Shown: positions 11,408 through 23,052 of the stretch, piece after piece
Layout of the letters: every line of letters begins with the position of its first letter
How positions within the stretch are numbered: position 1 is the stretch's first letter
DNA from: Lenzites betulinus
Lineage: Eukaryota > Basidiomycota > Agaricomycetes > Polyporales > Polyporaceae
Direction of reading: 5' to 3'
DNA length: 64,000 nucleotides
NCBI GenBank assembly: GCA_022264855.1
Contig: JABYQU010000033.1
Span: 62,001-126,000, forward strand
The notes under the pieces: generated by a model
Databases searched by the model: none
Told to the model about the DNA's origin: nothing
Seen by the model: the letters and a program-made list of their open reading frames with translations, nothing else
Position numbers and translations under genes: made by a program

Positions 11408-12691
11408 ATGTCGCCAACCAGCCCCCTCCACATCCTCCAGGATTCGGGTATCCCTGCGGGTAGCACGGACTACACGACAGTTGTGATTCTACATGGATAC
11501 GGTTTTCACAGCGGTCAGTAGCAATCAATAACTCTCGCCATTGCGCTTATGCTCATGTTCCCACTTCAGCCATTTTCGAGAAATTGGTCCCCTTGGGAGC
11601 TCCGAAAAATTCGCGCATCATCCTCGTGAACCGCCGTGACTATCCTGGAAGCAAGCCATACACCCCGGAGGAGCTTGCCCTTATATCTGCACGTCCACTC
11701 GGGGACATAGCCACCGCCGATAGCATTGCGGCGGCGAAACGCGATGTGGACGCGTTCATGTTGGCGCGAGGCCAGGAGGTGTACGAGCTGTTGGAGGGCC
11801 TCGTCAAGGCGGGCAGCATTCCCGTCGCCGACCGGGAGAACAACAAGGGCGGCATTGTTGTGGCAGGGTGGTCGTTGGGTACGGGCTGGATGACGGCCCT
11901 CCTCGCCTATGCTACTTCGCTCCCGCCCCAGGAGGTTAAACTGTCTAAATACATGCAGCGCGTGGTTTTTCTGGGTACGTTGTTAATGAATAGCCTTTAG
12001 ACCGCTTGGTCCTAACCAAGCACCGTGTCCAGATGCACCACACAGGCTTCTTGGTTACGTACCGCCCGTAGACCTGTACAACCCCCTCTTCGACGCGGAG
12101 CTCGCACCTGAAGCGCGCGAAGACGTATTCGCTCTGTGGGTGACCGGGTACTTTCTGCACGGGAGCACGCCGAGACACTCGCGCTGCGGACGTATCAGAA
12201 AGAACCCCCGCCGACACTGACACAGCTCACCGCGGAGGAAATCGCACGTACAACGTTCTTTAGAGGTCCCGAAGGCTCAGAAGCGCTGGTCATCAACAAG
12301 GGGACCGAGCTAGGGACATGGCGTGACCTCCGAGAGGCCGCTTTGCGCGCGGAGCCGCCGAGTGACGGGCTGGGTGGACATACGAGAGGCTCGTGGGCGG
12401 ATGTGGAGGTGTTGTGTGTGACGTGCGAGCACTCGATATGCGACACCGCGTTCACGCGGATTAGCTTGGAGAAGGAGGTCGCGGATGCACGGGCAAAGGG
12501 TGTACCCATGCGCAACGTGCGGTTTGTGATGATTAAGGGGGCGAACCATTTCGTAAGTCATTCCTTCACGTATTCTAGGCGTTCCGAGCTGAACATATGT
12601 CTAGATTCAGTGGCACGAGCCGGAGCTCATGTTGCGCGCGCTCGTGGGGTCCGAAGAAGTTCTGGTGTACACTGGCGGGTGTGTGCGCTAG
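11408..12691 (+). pseudogene. Alpha/beta-hydrolase, tandem copy 3, frameshifted
   Basis: Four exons align with the intact paralogues: 11408-11513, 11570-11974, 12033-12552, 12605-12691. LHILQDSGIPAGST, GWSLGTGW (serine elbow kept) and the final GANHF followed by IQWHEPE are all present. Exon 3, however, is 520 nt where the splice phases require 521. The frame breaks at about 12166-12176, after GYFLHGSTP: upstream codes in one frame and downstream (ETLALRTYQK onward) in the next, consistent with loss of one base in a C-rich codon. As written, translation would stop about 20 codons later. Splice sites and the rest of the coding sequence are well preserved, so this is a very recent pseudogene or a sequencing error. 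Confidence 0.82.
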
Positions 12692-13404
12692 ATGCATTAG
12701 CACTAAGTTAGCTATAATGTTTGCAAATGTACACGATTCTGTGGACGGCGTCTGCGCGAGGGAGTTCCGTGTTCAATTGGGGGGAAGCTCTGGTAAGCCG
12801 CCGCTCAAGGCACTGTATCCTGTTCTCACATGGGTATTTTAAGCTACTAATTGATGTAAGAGCAGGGTAAAACAGCATTAGCTGTTGTACCACTACTAGT
12901 TGAAGATGGCTGAAGGCCACTGACCTCGAGGTCCCTGGCAGATGGTTCCGGGCGTGTTGGCTGTGCGCGGCGCGTTCCGACGCGAGTTGTCACAACTCAT
13001 TAAGGCAGGTCACGGCGTGATGCCACCCACGCGGCCGGACCGAAGGTCGCTGCATCCCTGCCTCCTCCCATCATGCGAACCCGCATCCCTCTTCGTCCCA
13101 TCCCACCATCGTCTCCCCCTCACACCCCTCTCTCGAGCTGCAACTTGTACAGTACGGCAGACCTCCGTGAACAGACCAGGTCGACGTTTTACGGGCTCTG
13201 TGGCGTCATTGCTAGACCTTAGAAAGTCGGTGAGCACAGCAACTTCGACATATTCCCATCAGCCGTTGTGAAGCAAAGCCCACAGCATTAGTACAACCAA
13301 CAATCCAACGGAAAGCCTCTCTACATCCTCTCCCCGCAGGACTGCCCCCTTGCGCTCGCCTACGACGGCTTTCCCGCCGTCCCCGTCGCTGTTCGTAGAC
13401 CATC
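12692..13404. other. Intergenic, no gene seen
   Basis: Separates the hydrolase array from the F-box-like gene. CT-rich sequence from about 13060 to 13400 probably contains the promoter and leader of the downstream gene. Confidence 0.5.
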
Positions 13405-14688
13405 ATGACGGAAGCTATCCCGATGCTTCCCCCCGAGCTATACGACCACATCTTGGATCAGCTCCATGATGACAGGCCTACCCTTCGCAACTGCGCTCTC
13501 ACCACTCGTAGTTGGCTGCCCCGCGCTCAACATCACATATTCCACTCCGTTTACCTCGATTGGTCCAACTGCACTGCGTTCTCCCGCCTTCTTGCGTCGA
13601 ACCCCTCGCTTGCGGACTATGTCGGCACGCTTGAGATTGAGGGGGCATTCGGCATATTCTCCATGGATCGTCTCCACGGGGCGACTCTCGATGCCTGGCT
13701 CCGAGCCGTACCTCCGTGGCTGCCGCCACGCCTTGCCAACCTGACGAAACTGGAACTCGCCCTCCTTACCATCGACTCGGACCTCTCAAGCCGTTTCTTC
13801 AACTCCCTCCATGGTGTGAAGCACCTCACGCTTTGGGCCTGCGCGCTTACGGCGTTCGACGTCTTCGCGGAAATGTACCTATCCTTTCCGAAGCTCACCC
13901 GCCTCACCATCGCGTTCACGCAGGAGTGGGAGACGAACCCTCACCCAGTTGTGCCCCTTGTTCGATCCGAACCGCGGCCACAGGTGGAGGTGATCGAGTT
14001 GACTAGCAGCTGCGACGACTTCAAGGTGCTCAAGTGGCTCGTCGCCGAAGACCTGCATCGTGCCATACACATGTTCTCGTGCACTCGCGTTCCCTGGGCG
14101 GCGTTATGCACGCTGGGAGACATGCTCAACGCGTTCTCACCTACGCTGCGGACTCTCCGCATCGGTCTCGGAGACTCCATGACCGCCACCGGTAAGCGTC
14201 TTGGGACCGCCCTGACAAGCCACCGCACTCACACGCTGGCTTTAGACCTTCCGAGAGGCACCGGCTGGGCCTGCCCGACGTTCACGCCACTCCCCGTGCT
14301 CACGACGCTCACATTAGACATTCACACCGCGCGCCTCTCCGCGGTGCCGTACACGCTCTATCTGCTCGCACAGCTCTCCGCGCCCGCGCTGCGCACGCTC
14401 GCGTTCGCCGTCAAGTGCGGCGAGTTCGACACGGCGTTCCTCATACCGTGGATGCGGATTGCCGAGGTCTCCGCGCGCTTCGTCCCCTCCGGCCTGGCGT
14501 GCGTCCGAGTGAGCGTCCGAGAGCGCGAGCGCCCGGGCGCGCCGCCGCTGGTGCATGTGGACACGATGCGCGGCACGGTGGGCGCGGGCGGACATGTTGA
14601 TCTCGCGGAGATGGAGCGAAGCGTGCGGGGGGCGTTTGGGGCGCAAGGGATGGGCGGGCTGGTTACGTTTGAGCGCGTTGCGCGGTGA
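13405..14688 (+). CDS. F-box/leucine-rich-repeat-like protein
   Basis: A single 427-residue open frame. The N-terminus (MLPPELYDHILDQLHDD, then RNCALTTRSWLPRAQHHIFHSVYLD) has the form of a basidiomycete F-box, predicted to bind Skp1 and bring substrates to an SCF ubiquitin ligase. The rest shows spaced leucine-rich strands (LTKLELALLTID, VKHLTLWACAL, LRTLRIGLGD, LTTLTLDI) suggesting a degenerate LRR solenoid. Such proteins are greatly expanded in Agaricomycetes and individual functions are mostly unknown. No introns are needed. It is convergent with homogentisate dioxygenase, 283 bp apart. Confidence 0.8.
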   Translation: MTEAIPMLPPELYDHILDQLHDDRPTLRNCALTTRSWLPRAQHHIFHSVYLDWSNCTAFSRLLASNPSLADYVGTLEIEGAFGIFSMDRLHGATLDAWLRAVPPWLPPRLANLTKLELALLTIDSDLSSRFFNSLHGVKHLTLWACALTAFDVFAEMYLSFPKLTRLTIAFTQEWETNPHPVVPLVRSEPRPQVEVIELTSSCDDFKVLKWLVAEDLHRAIHMFSCTRVPWAALCTLGDMLNAFSPTLRTLRIGLGDSMTATGKRLGTALTSHRTHTLALDLPRGTGWACPTFTPLPVLTTLTLDIHTARLSAVPYTLYLLAQLSAPALRTLAFAVKCGEFDTAFLIPWMRIAEVSARFVPSGLACVRVSVRERERPGAPPLVHVDTMRGTVGAGGHVDLAEMERSVRGAFGAQGMGGLVTFERVAR

Positions 14689-14971
14689 GATGGCTTCTGA
14701 TAAGGACAGGCGGTTCGCATGTTGTGCTGTAAGTTATGATGGTTCGTGCGTGCTTTGGACCGCGCTGTAGTCTCCCTGTGCCGTGTAACTGTAGATTGAC
14801 AATTGTATCGAACGCGCTTACGTGGCGGCGCCCACTAAGCATATCCAATTCTCATGTATTGACTGCCACAGCCATACTCAAGAAACATCACCTATCGTAC
14901 ATACACAGGATCAACTGCGTTCCGAGGATCACACTCCGGAGAAGACAGGCTTGGTGGTGAGCGCTGGGCGC

Positions 14972-17229
14972 TTACACCTTGTCCTTGGTGCCTAGGGGCG
15001 GGCGACCCACAGCCTTCAAATCCGCGTTGATCTGGTCGATGTGGTTGACGAACTGGCCCTTCAAATCGTCCCACATCTTCGGCTCGTGCTCTGCGTAGTG
15101 CGGATGTCAACGCGAGCTCGGGGTCGATACTGGGCATGGATCCGGAATGTACGCACCGTGCATCTTCCCGCTCCTCTTCATCGCGAAGTCCGTGATAGTG
15201 ACCTGCATGCTCGACTCGAACATAAACGCTGATGCGCAGTTTAGCATTGGCATTGGACTGCGGACGTTGCAGACTTACCGAGCGTCCCATCGTGAACCCT
15301 CATCGGCGCCAGTTCCGCCTCTGTGGCCTTCTTGAACTCATCGTAGGACACTGGAGCAGACAGCGCGTTCAGCAACCGTAGGACACGAGAACGGTGAGCG
15401 CATGCATACCTCCGTGCGGGCAGAACCCATTCTCGTAGCTGAACCCTCCGGGGGAGAACGCGTCGCTCCGGCCGCCATAGTCGCCATATATGAGGCCCAT
15501 CATCTCCGTCGCGCAATTGCGATGGTAGTACTGCACAATTCAAACGCGCCACACCGTCAGCACGCTACAGCGTGATAGACCAGAAAGAGACGCACGGGCG
15601 GGCGGAAGGTGCCGGTGGCGACGTCCCAACGGCCGCTGAAGATGAGGAAGTCCGCGAGGGGCGCGCCGGGCGTCTTCGACTTGGCGGTGAGCACGCAGAA
15701 GACGGAGGGGTCGAGGTGGTCCTTGTTGATGCTCCCGACGTGCGCGAACTTCTCCATCGCGTACTTGTACGGGACGTAGCTGCGCGAGCGGGGCGCGTGA
15801 GCCTCGCGCGTCGGATAATGAAGGAGCAAGGGGGAAGGGGGACGGGACTTACTTGCCCCACCAGGCGACGACGTCGAAGGGCGTGTGCTCTTGGTGGCAC
15901 GCGAACAGCTTCCCGCCGACCTTATACACGACTGCAGGAGGTTAACATCGGTGGAAGAGGGCGGAAAGGTTGGCGCTTACTCTCCCACGGAGACTGGTCG
16001 ATGTCGAAGCTCGCGACTGGGCTCTCGAAGTCGCGCACATTGGCGAGGCCGTGCGTGCCCAGGGGGCCGAGCTCGGGAAGCTCGAAATGCGAGCCGAAGA
16101 TCTCGAGGACATCTGTACAGGAGCTTAGATCTTGTGCGCATACGGTGAGTTGGATAGACTTACAGCCACGGACAGGGCCGTCCGGAAGGTCAACCTATAC
16201 AGTCCCAAACGAGTCAAGTACACGAAAAGGTCTTTCTAGTACCTGAGGCTTTACCTTGTACTTCATCCCGCGCTGTATCACAACCAGCTCGCCTGGCCTC
16301 ACCATCAGTCTATTCCAGGGATGTCAGCATACCAGACCGGGCGGCATTATGCTTAAAGGCCATATCCACGCACTTCCCAAATTCAGTCTGGATATCCAGA
16401 CGCCCCTGCTGCGGGAGGATGAGGAAGTCACCATCGCCATTGCAGAACGCCCTGTTCTGCTCGGTCATCGACTGGTTCGCGGCGTAGACGTGCACCGCAA
16501 GGCCCTCGCGGAGGGTGGGGTCGCCGTTCCCCGCGATCGTCTTGAGACCGGAGACGAAATCGGTCTTGGTGTTGTCAGAGGGGATGTCGAAGGGGTACCA
16601 CGCCAACTGGGTAGGGCTGACATGGATCTTCGGGTTGAGCGGAAGGAAGCAGGCCTCGAGCTGGAGTGATGTGATCAGTCACTTGGCGTTCGTTCATAGG
16701 GGACGTATTATAGCTTACGTCGGGGTTCTCAGGAAGCGGAGTGAATCCCTGATGCGCGACCGAGGGGCGAATGCGGTAGACCCAGCTGTGGCGATAGACG
16801 CACTATATATCAATCTGTCATATGTCAGGATTACACGTATGCTCACGTCGACTGGTTCTCACTGCGAGGCGCGACGAAAGGCGTGCCGTTTATCTATTGA
16901 ATGTGAGCGAACGCACATGATGTGCGCGTGCTGATGCTACCTACCCCCTCCGTGTACAGGTCGTACTTAGCTTTCTGCGGGTGGTTTTGCGCAGCGGGGA
17001 GTGTACCGGGGCTGGAAGTGGTAAGCTGTCACATCCGCCGGTGGACCATGTTGAAGGTCCTACATTGCCTCAGAGGCGAAGCGGTTTCCGAACCCTACTT
17101 GGTATTGGTAGGGGTCGCGCTCGCCGTTTGACGGGATCGAGTATGCGCTCTGCGCGCTAGCGCCGAAGGTGGACTGTGTCTCATGAGCATAAATCGCGGT
17201 GCAGGGAGAAGTGTTTGGCTGCGCACCAT
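14972..17229 (-). CDS. HGD: Homogentisate 1,2-dioxygenase
   Basis: Fe(II) ring-cleaving dioxygenase converting homogentisate to maleylacetoacetate in phenylalanine/tyrosine breakdown. On the minus strand about 13 short exons give the full family pattern: QYQVGFGNRFASEAIPG at the N-terminus, NRAFCNGDGDFLILPQQG, RPGELVVIQRGMKY, RGYVLEIFGSHFELPELGP, ACHQEHTPFDVVAWWGKYVP, and the iron-site region YYHRNCATEMMGLIYGDYGG with FSPGGFSYENGFCPHG. It ends in GRPPLGTKDKV with the stop at 14972. The start is unresolved: no ATG is in frame directly before the first recognisable exon. I used 17229 because an ATG there followed by a 52-nt intron (GTGCGC..CACAG) joins in frame. Confidence 0.92.
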
Positions 17230-18355
17230 GATATATAGGGGTTGGTTACTTGGCAATGTTCGTGCAGCTAAAGCCCAGCGGTGATGGGATGTGGGTTGTG
17301 AGACGATCGCCCGCCCAAGCACCCTTATATGCCCCTACCATGTCTGCATAAACAGATTATGCAGCACCCACGTCACCCATCCCTGGCTGATTGCAGCGAA
17401 GTCGTCGACACCTGGAGGCGTCAGGGTCATCGCCCCGGCTGCCGCCACCATGCTTTTCCAGGAGGTTTACTCTCATGAGGAGTGCGTTTCGTAGTCTGGC
17501 TGACCTCCCACATCGCGTTACAGCTGTTCTCGCCGCCCATGATTACATGGCAGCGGTCTTCGTGAAGGGCATCGGGGCCCGCACTCGTCGCCATCCGGTG
17601 GTCGCGCGGTCAAGAAGCGAACCGGTAGACACCGTCCAGGCCAGGGCTGCCTTGCCTAAACGACTGAAAGGCCGTGAAAGAGAGATGGTAGCATCCTTCA
17701 ATGGGCAGATTCTCTCAGCAAACGACACCGTGGCAATGGAAAGAGAGACCGACGAGGAGACGTGGGATTGGGCGCCGACAGTCAGGTGGACACGATGGGG
17801 CCGTATTCGGCTGGATCCTCCCAATCGCCACAGTCTAATTCCAGTCTCCGTCGCGAGAATGTTTTTCCAAAGAGACACGAGGGCTGGTCAGCAGCGGCTT
17901 GCGCACGGTCCATGTGGGGATGATGAATAATGAAGAGGCAACATAAGAGACCGACAACACTGGTCAGTACGATGACTGCGCTTGCTAGAATGCTGTGCGC
18001 GCACTCGGCGTCCGTGGCCAGAAAAGGCAGGTTTTGTAGAACGAAGGGATCCGACGAAGCGGACCGTGGAGACTCTCGCGGGACCTGCATGCACACTATC
18101 GTGGATAGAAGCAGCGAAGGGCGTTCGTCGGGGTATTGTTATAGCATAGCATTGACCCCCTGAACTATCACTCGGCCGCCATAAACTCTTGTTGGCCTAT
18201 TACCCCCACCGTTACTAGTGTTAATTGTAAGTATTACTTTATACGCGGGCGACAGTTCACAAAAACACAGGACATCTATTTGCAGTATTTACAAAATGCA
18301 CAGGCCTTGATACGAGCTGAGTGTCGCTTTGGTAGTACATTGGTGTTCGTCCCGA
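17230..18355. other. Intergenic, 1.1 kb, no convincing gene
   Basis: A 179-codon plus-strand frame at 17391-17930 and a 111-codon minus-strand frame overlapping it both lack motifs and are mutually exclusive; I regard neither as supported. The left end must hold the promoter of homogentisate dioxygenase. Confidence 0.4.
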
Positions 18356-19667
18356 TCAGTTCTGGAGGCCCGGAACGAGGACCGCACGGAAGCGCGCAGA
18401 GGCGCGGTGGTCGTACGCCTCCTGAGCCTTCTCGAGGGGGAAGGTCTCCACGAGGCACTTGATGTTGTGCGCCTTCGCGAAAACGAGGCAGGCTTCGGTG
18501 TCGGTTGCGTGACCAGACGGCCAGCCCCTGATAGAGAGTCGACCGCCGATGAGGGAGACTGATGGATAAACCGATAAGAACATATACGCGTCGAAAAGGA
18601 TGCAAGTGCGTACCAGGAGAAATGGTGATGGGCTCTGTCGCCAGAGCGATGAAGAGCAGGGTACCGTCAACGGCGAGGCCCCCAATGAGACTTTGCATGA
18701 TCTTGGAGTTGGGAGCCGTGCATATGATGACCTTGGCGCCCCCCAGGGCCTTCAGAGCCTCGGCTTGGTCGACCTTCGATCCGTCGATGTACTCTTGAGC
18801 GCCGAGCTCGCGCGCCATGGCCTCCTTTCCAGAACCAGAGGAGAGCGCCACGGCGCGGAAGCCCATTGCGTTTGCGACCTGAAGCGCGAGATGGCCGAGA
18901 CCTCTGATGATAGAGCGCGGTTAGAAGGTGCGGCTTGACAGGGAAGACACGGGATAACGTACCCGATGCCCTGAACAGCGACGTAGTCTGGGGGGATAGC
19001 GTTCATGTGACGGAGCGAGTCTGAGAGAAAGCGGCTTAGTGCGCGATAGCTAACGGCGTGCAATGGACATACTGTAAACGGTGATACCAGCACACAAGAG
19101 GGGGCCAGCTTGGATAGGGTCCATGCCGTCGGGGATTTGAACGACAGCCTCGCTTCGGAGAATTGCATACTCGGCGTACCCGCCGTCCCTGGAGACGCCT
19201 GTTTCCTGTCAGTATGACATACCCTCGCAAGAATACCAGCAGTGACCGACCATTGATGTCTTCTGACGGGCAAGTGATGAAGTCGCCGAGGCGGCAGCGG
19301 GAGCAGGTCTGGCAGTGGCCGCCGTGCCATCCGCCGCCGACACGCTGGCCGAGCTTCCACACTTTCTCAGACTCGGGGAGAGCGACGATGTCGCCGACGA
19401 TCTCGTGTCCGGGAATGCGAGGCCATGCCGTGGGGTACAACCCGTCAGGGATTACCGCGTCGCTGAAAGCAATAAGTCATTAGTCCGGTTGTTAACCACA
19501 TGAATGGAAAGGTTGTACCTTCCGCACACGCCGCAGGCGAGGACCTTGACGATGACCTCGTTGTCCTTGGGATCCCGCCAAGGGACGGTGATCTTTTGGA
19601 GCTTGCCACCGACCTCGAGGAAGGCATAGGCAGTATAGGAGTCGGGGTGAGCGACAGAGAGAACCAT
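18356..19667 (-). CDS. Zinc-type (medium-chain) alcohol dehydrogenase
   Basis: NAD(P)-dependent zinc alcohol dehydrogenase of the GroES-like/Rossmann family. About six exons on the minus strand. The catalytic zinc cysteine is in CGVCGSDAV (split by intron 1, 19519/19462), followed by the zinc signature GHEIVG. The structural zinc site is HCQTCSRCRLGDFITC and the third catalytic cysteine is in AGPLLCAGITV. The nucleotide-binding motif is GIGGLGHLALQ. The C-terminus reads RFRAVLVPGLQN. The substrate-binding pattern resembles fungal cinnamyl/aryl-alcohol-type dehydrogenases but the substrate cannot be read from sequence. MVLSVAHPDSYTAYAF begins at 19667, and a TATA-like box lies 62-69 bp upstream. 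Confidence 0.9.
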
Positions 19668-19728
19668 GTTGTTTAGTGCAGAGGAGACGATAGGAGGATG
19701 TTGGGATATGGTCTGCCAGGGTGTCAGG

Positions 19729-19736
19729 CTTTTATA
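19729..19736 (-). promoter_or_regulatory. TATA-like box of the zinc alcohol dehydrogenase
   Basis: TATAAAAG on the minus strand, 62-69 bp upstream of the ATG at 19667, a spacing usual for fungal core promoters. Confidence 0.6.
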
Positions 19737-22700
19737 CGGCTCGAATGCACCCTCTGCACCCCATTACGCCTCGTAGAATTGAACCCGCTCGCCGCGGCCT
19801 TGCGTGTGCTATCTGTGCTCGCAGTCCATCCCGGTTTCGAAACGGCGAGTACGAGTACGGCGTGGGATCCCCTTACACGGCACCCGAAATTGTCCGAGCG
19901 GGTGCGCACTACCGTCGATCTTAAAACGGGGGCTGTGTATGTAAGTTCGCTGAGCGCTGTCTTCCGGTATCTCGGGATCCCCAAAAACGCTTCCGGGGCG
20001 CAGCAAAAGGCACCAGCTGAGCAGGCGCATTTCAGGGTCCCTCGATGTCGTTGACGTGCCAAGTTGCAAGCGATCTCATCTGTACGTCAGGTGTTTGTCT
20101 GGCCATCTGATCCTTGAGAAACGAAGGTTGTGAGCGTTCAATGCTGCAGATGGGAAGACGACGGGGTGCAGAGAGATAGAGCTGCGAAGGAGCTCGCATA
20201 CGTGCCGCTGTCACCGATCCTGGTCGGATCGAGTGTCCATTCCACACGTATTGTGATCTGAATCACAATTTTACTAGTACTAGTCGAAAATGCTTCGAAA
20301 AAAGCACCCGCACGTATCACAGGCGACGCTCTGACAAAGCGCCCCTCGGTGGTATCCAGCGCGCGAGCCTTGCGGGTTCCAGCCTCTCTCGGGGGCAGCT
20401 CGGGGGCAAACTAGCGATCGGGATCAACGAGCGTGTGAGAGACCAGCGCCACAGCACTGCGCTGGTGGCATCAGGACGCACTAGAGAATTAAAGTATAGC
20501 TCACGACGGCGAGACATGTGAATGCAAGCCGGAGGATATTTGACACACACACTAGGAAACAAAACGCACCAGGGGCTCAAACGTCGCGGGCACATACGGG
20601 ACTTGCAGAAGGCACCAGGAGGGCGATTGAGCAAGGTTGAGAACTGCAACAAGCGCTGAGATCGTCTCGGTGTCATTGTAAGTGTTCCGAATTGAGCGCG
20701 TGTGCATCGTGGATGAGCGCGAGCCTTATCGCTTTCCGACACTCATCATGCAGCATGGCCCAAGAGCCATAGCACCTCGGTCCTCGGTCCTCGGCCCTCA
20801 CGCATCACGCCTCAGGCCCAACATGAAGTTTCTACTGATTGGTGTTGGACAACGGTTGCATCCCTCTGAGCTCTGGCTATTCGAGAATGGTTGTTGTTCT
20901 CTTATTGGTAGCTTCGCCATAGACGAATGAGTCCCTCAGATAAAAATCTGCCGACGTACCGGTAATTTAGCGTGGGCACCGTGAGACCGGTTATCGACCA
21001 CAAGCATAGGAGTTCGGAGGCGTACGGGCCGATTTTCGTCAACTTGGAGTAGTCAGACCAATTTCGTTCCGAGACCTCTCAAATATCAGAGCGGACTATG
21101 GAGGTGTTTGCGTAGAACGTACTCTTCAACAATCGGCGCCAACTAGTAAGCAGTGGAACAAAATCAAGGGCGGTGGCTGAAAAAGTCGCACTTAGACGCG
21201 CACTCAAATGAAGAAGTGCACGGACGGCCATATGCATGACCACGGAAGACAAGTCAGCGGCGCAGCCGTAACACCAGCAGGGAGTAAAGAGAGGCGAGCG
21301 GAGGGTCGATGCTCATTAAACACTGATGGTCCGCGGAAGGATTATTCACACACCTAAATGAATTGATCTCCTGGCACGACAAACGATTCAAGCTCAAATA
21401 GTACGCCATGTCATGATGTTATAGTAGGTTCGTGAACTACCCTCTATCTCAGCGGACGCTACGCACGTACTCGTTCTCATATTAAACGTTCAACGCCTGC
21501 GGGTGCCACCTCCATCATCAGCCTGCACAGACGCCTTAGTGGAACTGAATACAAATGTTGCGCTGATCATGACGTCGTGTGGATATACCCGCGCATGTTA
21601 CGGGGCGTGCGTACATATACCAGTGAGAGACCGACTGCCACCTATTTACGGCATATGAAATATCATATCCTTGCATGCAGCCATCTAGTAGCTAAATTCA
21701 ACACGCCCTACGCCGCTGCGTGATCAAACAGCGCACGCACACACACGCATATCCAGACACTAGTGATGTATGCATCGAGCACATGCCGTATATACAAACG
21801 AACGAACGAACAGAAACCGCCCTGTAGAGTACTATGGGCTATCGCTACAACAACAAGAACGCCCCGAGGCCGCGCGTGCTACTTATACATATATGACGTA
21901 TCGTGTGTGTATCATTATGCAATGGGAGAAAGGGCGAAATGCGGAGGCGCGAGCGGGAGAATGGGGTGGAGGTTGCCGCCGCGATGGCGTCTAGCTGAGT
22001 GTTACGAGTAAGGTAGGGCGTCGCGGGGGTTGATGGTGGGATGTCGCCGCCGCGACTCGTGAGGGAGGAGGACGCGTCGGGGAGAGAGGAGGATGCGCTC
22101 GCTCGCGACAGACTTGCGCCCCTTTCCGGGATGCATGCCGAAGCGGGGAAAGGGGTTCGGACGCGGTCTGGGCGAGCACGAGGAGACGCGAAGGGATGGA
22201 TGTGCGGATGGATGTGCGGATGACCATGAGCCAATGACCAGGCGGAGGGGCTCCCGAAGCCGGTCGTCGGCGAGACCGCGATGACGACAAGGTGCGATGG
22301 GAACGGGAAAGCGCGGTCCAGCGGTGAGGAGACATCCGCAGGCTTCCATGCTCCAAGCTCCAGGCCCGTGGTCTGATGAACGATGGCCACGGGCTAGGGT
22401 GCGAGGCGTTCGGATGGTCGGATGGTTGGATGGTCGCTAGGAGGAGGATGTGGGCGTGGATGCGGGTGGGGAGGAGAGCGAGACGAGAGCGAGAGCGAGT
22501 GATGATGCAGAGAATGAATGAAGTCGTGATTGGTGGGCGAGAAGGATGGATGGGATGCGTAGGGTATGCAGGAACGAGAGGATAGATACACATGGATGGA
22601 GACGACGGAAGGGGGACCAGGGAGTTACCTAAATAACCAGCGGAAGGAGGGCGCACATCAATGGGGATGGGAATGGGATGGGGGGATTCGCGCCGATGAC

Positions 22701-23052
22701 GACACCGCAGGGAAAGGGGGCGCGCTAGGTGCGCAGACGCCTACGAACGCCGCAATCCTCAGTCTTCGCTCGACGAAGGTTTGCGATGTAGCAGTCTGGA
22801 CAGGCGGTCCCACAGGTGATCAAGGGCACGAACTTGTTAATGGGACGAAGGGATGGAGACAGACATGAGCCGAATTTTAAGATGTTCAGAGGAATCGGAA
22901 ATGGGCTTGCGCGCGTCGGTACGGGAGCGCAACGTGTATGTGCTCGGTCAAACAGGCGAAGCGTAAGCCTTGTGCAGAATGTAGAAGTAGAAGGGAGGAG
23001 ACGATGCCGAAGGAGAAGACGCGGAAGGCAGCGAAGCCGCCTCCCAAACTCG
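19737..23052. other. Gene-poor region, 3.3 kb
   Basis: I see no supported gene. Minus-strand frames at 20317-20742 and 21991-22656 are compositionally biased (Ser/Pro/His/Arg) with no motifs. At 20251-20284 there is a hairpin (TTGTGAT-CTGA-ATCACAA) followed by the palindrome ACTAGTACTAGT. At about 21797-21811 there is a short CGAA tetranucleotide run. From 21900 to 22700 the plus strand is purine-rich with GGATG repeats, possibly the 3' region of the gene to the right. Confidence 0.5.
22192..22223 (+). repeat. Short GGATG-type direct repeat
   Basis: GGATGGATGTGC occurs twice in tandem within a purine-rich strand, followed by a third partial copy (GGATGACC). Similar GGATGG units recur at 22410-22440. 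Confidence 0.7.

Noticed and set aside
17391..17930. 179-codon plus-strand frame
   Set aside because: No motif, and an overlapping minus-strand frame has similar quality; neither joins to neighbouring exons.
13405..19667. A tyrosine-catabolism gene cluster around homogentisate dioxygenase
   Set aside because: No fumarylacetoacetase, maleylacetoacetate isomerase or 4-hydroxyphenylpyruvate dioxygenase is present; the neighbours are an F-box protein and a generic zinc dehydrogenase.
21991..22656. 221-codon minus-strand frame rich in Ser, Pro, His and Arg
   Set aside because: Composition follows from a purine-rich GGATG-repeat strand; no start context, splice partners or motifs.
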